Source of the DNA: Canna indica
Taxonomy: Eukaryota; Streptophyta; Magnoliopsida; Zingiberales; Cannaceae
DNA: 64,000 bases
Direction: 5' to 3'
NCBI GenBank assembly: GCA_034359265.1
Contig: CP136895.1
Location: 55,198,001-55,262,000 of the forward strand
Position numbers and translations under genes: made by a program. Shown here one piece after another: positions 58,301 through 64,000 of this stretch (the stretch's first letter is position 1; the number at the start of each line of letters is the position of its first letter). Under the pieces are notes generated by a model. That model did not search any database. It was given only the letters and a program-made list of their open reading frames with translations, and was not told the origin of the DNA.

Positions 58301-60457
58301 GAAAACTTTGGTGAGAAAAAGATGAAATATAAGCACAAATGGGTAAATGCTAAATGCTGCTGAAGAGAGATCATTTACGTTCTCGAGACTAAGTCCCCGA
58401 GTTATATTCAATTCAACAATTCAAAAGATCCTTGACCTGATAAGCTGCAGTCTACTATGTATATCATTTAAAAGAGTTTGCAAACTAGGAGGATACATGA
58501 TAAACATGAAATGCTAGTCTTTTACTAATTTGTCCTTGGCTTCTAGTATAGTTTAATATTTTGAGAAAACAATAGCATCATAAAGATGGAATGTCATAAG
58601 AACCATTGTCTTTTTATAACCCCCACATCCCCACAAAAAGTATATACTAATAAATATTTAAAAAAATTAAGAAAAGCACCCACCAATAGTTTTGAAAATA
58701 TCTTAAATGCTAATGAATCTGAAATCTGCATCTAGCTTAAAAAAAGTATACCCGATGGTCTATATTGGTTAAAATCTAGAATAGAACAAGCATCTTCATC
58801 CTCTATTAGCACATCAGGTAAGACAAGTTTCCATGTTTAAGAAAAAACTTGCCATACTTCAACTTTTCTTGCGAGATTGTAGTTGATCAATAAATCTTAC
58901 CATCCAAATAAGGATCTTATTTTTGCTCCATGGGTGAGATGCATGGTGGAAAACAAAGGTAGACTGTCTCTTCATCATTCTATTCCTTTTTGCTTCAACA
59001 AAGAACAAAATTAAGTCCTTCAGCTAAGCAATCATAGAACTCCATTAATTAACATATAAAAAAAATGTGAAGATACAATAACTGAAAGCTGGATAATCAT
59101 TCTTTCCTTTTGTGTAGGAATTTCACATCTCATGCTAAAATGAGGCTCCATAACTCAATTAGCTATATTATCCATCTTCCCAAAAGTGTTCTTTCATATA
59201 TCATTTTCACCAACTTTCTCATTAAAGATCTCTTCATAATGAACAGTAATAAAATGTACACTAAGTTAACGCAAAATAAAAATCTAATAAGCTACTCTAA
59301 ACAAAAACTTTGAATCAAATAATAATCTTTCTGTTAAATAGGCAATAAGTTGACCGTCACACACTAAACTACCTTTGCTAGACAAGCAATTCTAGAAGAT
59401 TTATGTCATTCTGATGACTCATTTAAAGTTACATTATATACAAAAAAACACTTATGAACAAAGCAATGGGAGACATACTAAGAATTTACCTTGCAGATCC
59501 TCAGTGGATAGTGGATATGCTTGGCTCTCCCATTTCCTCCAGCTATAGATCTACATTGCAACAAAAAAACCAATTTGGGCACTAACAAGTAAAAGTCTCT
59601 ATATGTGCCTAAATTGAAGGTGATCAAATTAAGCCATATTACCTTTATCATGGACAAAACCACAGTGATGAAGCTGTACAAGACATGTGTGATTCCAAGA
59701 ATAAAGAGGAAGCGGTGGAGCTGCTCCAATCCTTCAAACGAAACGAAGGGTTCATAACCCTGAACACAAAGATCCATCAAGTAAAATTCTCAGCATTAGA
59801 GCAGGCCTGACCCCTTAATAGCTCACCTCACTACAATGATTCGCAAGAACTCCAAGTAGGGGGTTCCCCATTTCAGCAGCCGTTGAACGATTCGAGGCTC
59901 CCATCTGATCCGAGCTGCCAGCAGCCGCAAACAGATCCTCGAAGTCGTTCTCGGAGCAGATGTAGAAGCGGCTGCTGAAGAGAGAGGACGGCACGCAGAT
60001 CTCGGAGATCCACCTCGCCGTCTGACTCAACATCAGCGAGATGAGCCCCAGCAACATGAGTTCTCCAAGAAAAAAAAAAAAACAAACCCCACCGAAGAAA
60101 ACTCCGTCAAGATCCACAATTGCTACCGGAAGCAAAAAGATGGAATCCAAATAGGGCAAGAGGGCGACTTCGCGTGCTTACCTTCTCGGATCTTCTCGAG
60201 GGCGGCGAGCATGGCCTTGCGCTTCGTCTTCTTCAGCCACTGCCGCATTCAAGAATTCATCAAAAAGGAGAAGAGCTCACTTCCGAATCAAAGAAGATAC
60301 TTTTTTGCTGAGTAGAGCACAGAGCAAGGGAAAGGGGTTTTACCTTTCCGAAGCGATAGATGGAACGCTCGACGAGGAAGCATACAGCGACCATGACGGT
60401 AGTGACGGTGGCGACGGACCACGTTGGGGTCTCGGCGAGAGACCTGCCTTCCCCCAT
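39369..60457 (-). CDS. MLO: MLO-family seven-transmembrane protein, AtMLO4/11/14-like clade
   Basis: Plasma-membrane MLO proteins act in calcium-linked signalling. The AtMLO4/11 clade is known for root touch/growth responses. Fifteen in-frame exons, 5' to 3': 60457-60344, 60239-60182, 60062-59827, 59759-59643, 59550-59490, 58992-58901, 57907-57833, 57627-57542, 57213-57164, 57067-57027, 56932-56762, 56678-56643, 40372-40305, 39876-39816, 39650-39369. Total about 515 residues, no premature stop. N-terminus [16 protein letters not shown] with first membrane span. Family signatures: [92 protein letters not shown]. The extracellular cysteines (ICV, ICSEN, HCSE) are present. The tail [16 protein letters not shown] matches the calmodulin-binding helix. 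The intron after exon 12 is 16.3 kb and transposon-filled. Confidence 0.93.
40600..41470 (-). mobile_element. internally deleted Copia remnant
   Basis: On the minus strand a gag-like piece (about 41330-41040: [18 protein letters not shown], then [20 protein letters not shown]) is followed by an RNase H tail (40940-40692: [41 protein letters not shown]). All of PR, INT and RT between is gone. A direct repeat GATAGCRATCAACATGAGTG occurs at 41047 and 41143. Confidence 0.7.
41499..41635 (+). repeat. 5' LTR of outer Copia
   Basis: TGTTAAATATGTTAATGTTT to GGCTCAACA. Contains TATATATAG upstream of CCTCCTTTC, which can serve as LTR promoter. Confidence 0.88.
42330..42610 (+). pseudogene. gag N-terminus of outer Copia
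   Basis: Reads [20 protein letters not shown] then [26 protein letters not shown] and [17 protein letters not shown], with stops where Trp is expected. It stops abruptly at about 42610, where Gypsy sequence begins. Confidence 0.72.
42831..42916. repeat. about 37-bp tandem repeats in the Gypsy LTR
   Basis: Unit TGAGGGAATAGTGCTTGGCG+ATTATGGAATGTGGGAT. It continues on the other side of the hAT element at 46867-46995, where units are more diverged. Confidence 0.82.
42924..46866 (-). mobile_element. near-complete hAT DNA transposon (3,943 bp)
   Basis: TIRs begin CATGGTTTAAAA at both ends, flanked by perfect 8-bp duplication GTGGGAAT (42916-42923, 46867-46874). Subterminal regions hold many CGGTACC/ATACCG motifs. 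It encodes a BED-zinc-finger hAT transposase on the minus strand. Probably a recently silenced autonomous element, because only a few nonsense changes are seen. Inserted into the tandem repeats of a Gypsy LTR. Confidence 0.92.
43135..46452 (-). pseudogene. hAT transposase with nonsense changes
   Basis: N-terminal BED zinc finger (46452-46204: [40 protein letters not shown]). Next, after a stop and frame changes, a DUF659/catalytic region (45976-45101: [40 protein letters not shown]). Further exons at about 45016-44600 ([13 protein letters not shown]) and 44530-44321 ([20 protein letters not shown]) have plausible GT/AG introns. The dimerisation domain (about 44230-44050: [39 protein letters not shown]) has Trp-to-TGA and a TAG codon. 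It ends in a 300-residue acidic and Lys-rich tail (44046-43135), which is open. A TAA also follows KKFT at about 45104. Confidence 0.85.
49920..53600 (+). mobile_element. second Copia element, 5' truncated and decayed
   Basis: Plus orientation. Gag zinc knuckle (50200-50300: [20 protein letters not shown]), protease (50540: [16 protein letters not shown]), integrase (50937-51640: [36 protein letters not shown] split by frameshift), RT (52120-53010: [35 protein letters not shown]), RNase H (53100-53390: [32 protein letters not shown]). The purine tract GAAGGGGAG at 53528 and about 60 bp of its LTR (from TGTGAATTATG) follow. Several stops. The 5' LTR and gag start are missing. Confidence 0.8.
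51774..52110. repeat. about 207-bp tandem duplication within second Copia
   Basis: The stretch starting GTAAGTGCTCTTCTCCCTAT at about 51779 recurs from about 51986 (ATAAGTGCTTTTCTCCCTAT) with the same TTATCCCC..TATTCTGCATTTATC continuation. It duplicates the linker ahead of RT. Confidence 0.85.
53600..55278 (+). pseudogene. RT and RNase H end of outer Copia
   Basis: Starts with [20 protein letters not shown], then [40 protein letters not shown], a [20 protein letters not shown] box, and RNase [50 protein letters not shown]. Frameshifts and stops throughout. Ends at the PPT of the outer element. Confidence 0.8.
55283..55428 (+). repeat. 3' LTR of outer Copia
   Basis: Matches the 5' LTR except for a small insertion and point changes. 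The terminal CA is mutated to CG. Confidence 0.88.
55690..56240 (+). mobile_element. LINE (L1-type) 3' fragment
   Basis: Plus-strand pieces [20 protein letters not shown] and, in another frame, [20 protein letters not shown] resemble the zinc-finger region after plant LINE reverse transcriptases (C-x2-C...H-x-FF-x-C). They are followed by [13 protein letters not shown]. Truncated and frameshifted. Lies in the MLO intron just right of the outer Copia. Confidence 0.55.
56643..60457 (-). CDS. MLO: MLO exons 1-12
   Basis: Exons 1-3 are GC-rich and later exons AT-rich. Junctions check by phase, for example GAA-G|AA between exons 2 and 3 and ATC-AG|C-TGG between exons 8 and 9. The start ATG at 60457 is chosen because [11 protein letters not shown] follows as in the clade, although the frame is open further upstream. 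Encodes the seven membrane spans except the last one. Confidence 0.92.
57908..58900 (-). other. MLO intron 6
   Basis: About 1 kb between exons 7 and 6. I see no transposon or coding signal. Confidence 0.5.
58993..59489 (-). other. MLO intron 5
   Basis: About 0.5 kb of AT-rich intron without recognisable insertion. Confidence 0.5.
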
Positions 60458-60586
60458 ATCGCCTCCCTCTCCTCCTTTCTCTTCCTCTGAACCCGTGTAG
60501 TAACGAAGAAATTGCAGGGAGAGAAGCTGAGACAGGAGGAGTGTTCCATATTTTTGAGGCGGGCGAGAGATGCGAGGAAGAAAGAT

Positions 60587-60600
60587 TAAATATTTATTAT
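60587..60600 (-). promoter_or_regulatory. TATA-like element upstream of MLO
   Basis: The minus strand carries ATAATAAATATTTAAT about 130 bp before the ATG, in an otherwise GC-rich flank. Plausible core promoter, by position and composition only. Confidence 0.35.
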
Positions 60601-62047
60601 TGCGCCGGATTCGAGCGCATGGGTGAATTCGGTGGAACTCGGAAGTCGGAAGAAGAAGCGAAGCCTCCGACATCCCTATGGGCAAGGTGTTGAACGAAAT
60701 AAATGGTGCGTATTCTTTATGTGACAAAAGCTTCATGTCCCCATACATGCACGCCTCCCTGACAGAAAAGGATAAGCGGACCCCACTATATGTGTCCCTG
60801 AAACTGTGAGGGTAGCCTTTTGGGGGACGTTATGTTGGGGTGACCAAACTGAACTGTATTTATTTAAAGCGAGTGAACTTGGAGGGAAACGTGGAGAGAG
60901 GAGGAAGAGGATGGACGCTGTCTTGACCAAGACAGGGAAGCCTCGCACGATTTTACAGCACGAGGGGCTGGCACATGTTTGCACGTGGGTTGTTATTGCT
61001 GTTGCTGACTCATTTTTAATTCTTTATTTTATTTTACCGATTGACTGTTGAAATAAATTTCAACAAAGGCTTTTGAATATTTTATTCATTGTGACTTCTA
61101 AAATCTCACACTAGTCCCCATTTTGTTAGAGTTCAGTTTACCTCTTTGCTTAATTGATATTTTGCCCACTTAAGAGTTGATATATGTTTAAAAATTATCG
61201 GAGTGTTATTGCTTATCGGAGTTTTCAAAATCACTTTGTCATCTTGGTTAACCGCTTTTGTATTTTATCCTTTGTGATAATTTTTGTCTTACTAAGTCCC
61301 CTTTGTGATTTCTTTTGTTAGTTCGTTACTCCAAGATAAATTTTATTAATATATTAATAAAAGAATTGAATAAAAAATTATTCAAGTCATAAGACTAACC
61401 AAACATTTGGACAAGAGTTAACTATCTAATCAAAATGATTGGTTAGAACTTGTGAAAATAGCCCTAACTAGTTTATTTTTGGAAAGTTTATATTATCTCA
61501 AAAGTTCAGTTACCCTATTGCAAGATTTTACATAATAAATTGTCAATTCCCTTGCCTCTCTTTCTTGGGCTTCTCCCTATGTTTCTTTTTTTTACAAAAA
61601 AATAGTTATTGATTCCAACTATCACTAAAGACCTATCATGTCTATATGATTCTTTTTTGTGTACGTGAGAGAGTGCATTAGTTTAATCTTGAATTTTTAA
61701 GTTTTTTATGTTTGTAATAAAGAATTCAAATCATAATACCTCAAAACAGCCTCAAATCGAAAGAAATCAATAAGACTTTTGCAAGCCAATCTCAATAAAT
61801 GCATTATATTGATTCATTAAATCAAATAAAATAATTGTTATAAAAATCATTGAATTCATTGCATCGATTCGTTGAATCAAAATAAATAATTGTTATAAAA
61901 CTCCTTGATGCATTGCATTGATTCATGAAATCAAATCAAATAATTGTTACGAAGATAATTGATGTCATCTCCAAATATAACTTTGGACTTGTATCTATGT
62001 ATTACACAAACTCAGAATAGAAAGAGTGTGAAAAAAATATAATATAT
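60601..62047. other. region upstream of MLO
   Basis: The MLO promoter zone, then AT-rich DNA. No gene recognised. Contains the 55-60-bp tandem repeats at 61801-61965. Confidence 0.4.
61801..61965. repeat. tandem repeat, three units of 52-60 bp
   Basis: Units start at 61801, 61861 and 61914 with GCATYGATTC and contain AAATAATTGTTAYRAA. Confidence 0.8.
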
Positions 62048-63177
62048 GAGAAAATATACAAAAATGTCCTTAATATTTTTTCACGGGTATTAAAATGCCC
62101 CCAAATTTTTTTTTCGGATCAAAAATACCTCTTACGTTATGGAACTGAGTACAAAAATGCCCCTATAGGTAAACGACGTTGATTGAGGGATAACGGAGCT
62201 GACGTAATTGATGACATGGACATATGACGCGCATGCAGACCAAGACATTTTCTCACAGGTACTAAATTGCCCTTGACGTTTTCTCGCGAATACTAAAATA
62301 TCTATAACGTTTTCTCATGGGTACTAAAATGTTCATAACATTTATTTTGGGGCTAAAATACCCCTGATATTATTGAAAATGGTACAAAAATGACACCAAA
62401 CTAACTTTTGTTAGATGGGACTTAACGGAGATGTCGTGGATGCTAACAAAGATATTGGTTTTACACGTGGCGCACATGCAGAGAGCAACTTGCTAAGCAA
62501 GCGCTACGTAAGAAATCGAAACCGAAATCGAATTCGAGAACCAAAAGTTTAAAAAATAAAATCCGAAATTAAAACCATCGAATCAGTTAATCGAAAAATT
62601 TGGTTTATTTTCGGACCAATTTTTTAATTAACTGAATTTTTGACTTTTTTTGCTCAACCCTACGTTGCATCTTACGTGTCGCTTGCGTGGCAAGTTACTC
62701 TCCGTATATGCACAACGTGTAAAGTCAACATCTCTATCAGCATCCACGACATCTTCGTTAAGTCTCACCTAATAAATGTTAGCTTAGTGTCATTTTTGTA
62801 CCATTTTCAATAATCACAAGGGTATTTTAGCCTCAGAACAAATATTAGGGGCATTTTAGTACCCGTAAGAAAATATTAGGGATATTTTAATACCCGTGAA
62901 AAAATATTATGGACATTTTAGTACCTATGAGAAAATGTTAGGGGCATTTTAGTACTTGGGAGAAAATGTCTTGGCTTGCATGTGCAACACGTGTCTACGT
63001 CATCAGTCCCAAACATCATCCACATCAGCTCTGTTATCCCTCCATTAACGTAGTTTACCTATAGAGGTATTTTGTACCCAATTCCATAATGTTAGGGGTT
63101 TTTTTTATCCCAAAAAAACCTTAAGGTCATTTTAGTACCCATGAGAAAATGTTAGGGATATTTGTGTACTTTTTCCC
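62048..63177. mobile_element. foldback Mutator-like element with about 0.5-kb inverted arms
   Basis: The two arms (about 62048-62510 and 62650-63177) are inverted copies: GAGAAAATATACAAAAATGT at the left matches GGGAAAAAGTACACAAATAT on the opposite strand at the right. They stay colinear through TTAACGGAGATGTCGTGGAT and CGCACATGCAGAGAG. Flanked by perfect 9-bp duplication ATAATATAT (62039-62047, 63178-63186). The arms also contain about 30-bp repeats of TTTTCTCAYGGGTACTAAAA. The short centre has CGAAACCGAAATCG-like words. Long TIRs plus a 9-bp duplication indicate Mutator-like. Non-coding. Confidence 0.88.
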
Positions 63178-63210
63178 ATAATATATTCAACCATCTCTCT
63201 TCTCTCATTA

Positions 63211-63690
63211 TGGTATCAAAGCCAAATTCTTCAAATGTCTTGTCCTTTGAAGAACCCAAACTCTTCATTCAATCCTTTCGTCGCTCCAACTTAGTTCTAA
63301 TCAAATTATCCAATGCAAATTTATTATTTTAGAAATCTCAAATCCTACCATTGGTTCCAAGACTCAACCTCGAACATCACATCACAAGCTCTAAAAAACT
63401 AGTGGATGAAGTCATCAAAACAAAAAATAAAGATAACGAGCAATTAATATTGAATGGTGGATTACTCATTTCATGGTTTTTTGACAATATGAAAGAAGAA
63501 ACTCTTAGCATGATCTATATAGGGATATAACCTATTCAATTTGGAGTGCGATTCATGTCTAGTTGTTGCCCAACACTGAAAATAATGAGGCTCAATAGAA
63601 CAACAACATCTATGGTTTATCAAAGGGGACTCTATCATTGGATGAATACATCAAAAATTCAAGGTAATATAATATGTACTTTGACATTTT
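63211..63690 (+). mobile_element. Copia 5' fragment: PBS and gag
   Basis: PBS TGGTATCAAAGC at 63211-63222, preceded by an LTR-like end TCTCTCA. It is followed by gag remnants LLISWFFDNMKEETLSMI, then frameshifted LPNTENNEA and IYGLSKGTLSLDEYIK, which match the UBN2-type gag of Copia elements. The foldback element at 62048-63177 sits just upstream and so probably lies in this element's LTR. Confidence 0.65.
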
Positions 63691-64000
63691 TCTCAATTGT
63701 GACTCGTAGTTTAATTTGTCCCAATTGTATACACATATGAAGACATTTGTTCCAATTGTGGTCTTCCGTCAATACTCCATCGGGCGCCCCATTAACCTGA
63801 CGACGTGGTATGTTGACATGTATTAAATAATTATTTTTAATACCCACTTTCCACGTCACGAAGTTGGGTCATTAATTTTTTTTATTTTTCCCCCAAATGC
63901 CACGTCAACAACCCATTTGAATTTTTTCCCCAAATGCCACATCATCAACCCTGCTTCTTTATACACATGACTCCTTCCTCAACCCTAAATGTCGCTATTC
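63691..64000. other. right-edge sequence, nothing recognised
   Basis: Contains a short direct repeat around CCCAAATGCCACRTCA (63892-63950). No gene seen. Confidence 0.3.

Noticed and set aside
60260..60748. Extended MLO N-terminus starting far upstream of 60457
   Set aside because: The frame is open by chance into the leader; clade members begin just before the GRSLAETPT motif, so the ATG at 60457 fits better.

Overview
The window is nuclear DNA of a flowering plant. The genes are split by canonical GT-AG introns, the proteins are plant-type (gamma-tubulin complex component, MLO), and the spaces between exons are packed with plant transposable elements. GC-rich first exons that fall away toward AT-rich 3' exons (clear in the MLO gene) hint at a monocot, but I cannot name a species. 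I saw no tRNA, rRNA, CRISPR or bacterial features.

Three host genes lie head-to-tail on the minus strand. (1) At 644-757 is the first coding exon of an unidentified gene that runs off the left edge. (2) From 3311 to about 22 kb (5' end unresolved) is a large gene for a gamma-tubulin complex component, most like GCP5. Sixteen exons from 3311 to 17532 join in one uninterrupted frame of about 1,050 residues, but its introns are full of transposons. (3) From 39369 to 60457 is a complete 15-exon MLO gene of the AtMLO4/11/14-like clade, about 515 residues, with a roughly 16.3 kb intron between exons 12 and 13.

The transposable elements explain most of the rest. GCP5 introns hold a complete but decayed Copia element (4239-8381), a Harbinger-type element (8734-9789), a gene-capturing Harbinger-type element carrying pieces of a UDP-glycosyltransferase (13340-15201), a Mutator-like element with a 25-bp repeat array (15611-16836), and nested hAT elements (18855-20142 with 19319-19994 inside). 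The GCP5-MLO interval is dominated by a Tat-type Gypsy element (about 23.7-34.5 kb). It keeps gag and protease on the minus strand and a plus-strand (antisense) extra ORF of the 'putative gypsy-type transposon' family. That ORF is broken by two oppositely oriented solo LTRs of one family. Next come a hAT MITE (35919-36415) and a TRIM (37781-38101).

The large MLO intron is a stack: a Copia element (41499-55428, with LTRs, PBS, PPT and TSD) contains a minus-strand Gypsy chromovirus fragment and a second Copia. The Gypsy LTR holds a nearly full-length hAT element (42924-46866) with a BED/DUF659/dimerisation transposase that carries a few nonsense changes. The element at 18855-20142 looks like a deletion derivative of that hAT family. 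Right of MLO are a long foldback Mutator-like element with a 9-bp TSD (62048-63177) and a Copia gag fragment.

No novel defence or metabolic system is visible. The most interesting content is the transposon biology inside expressed-looking genes: intact exons separated by deep TE nests, gene capture, an antisense retrotransposon ORF with its own TATA-like box, and an autonomous/derivative hAT pair.
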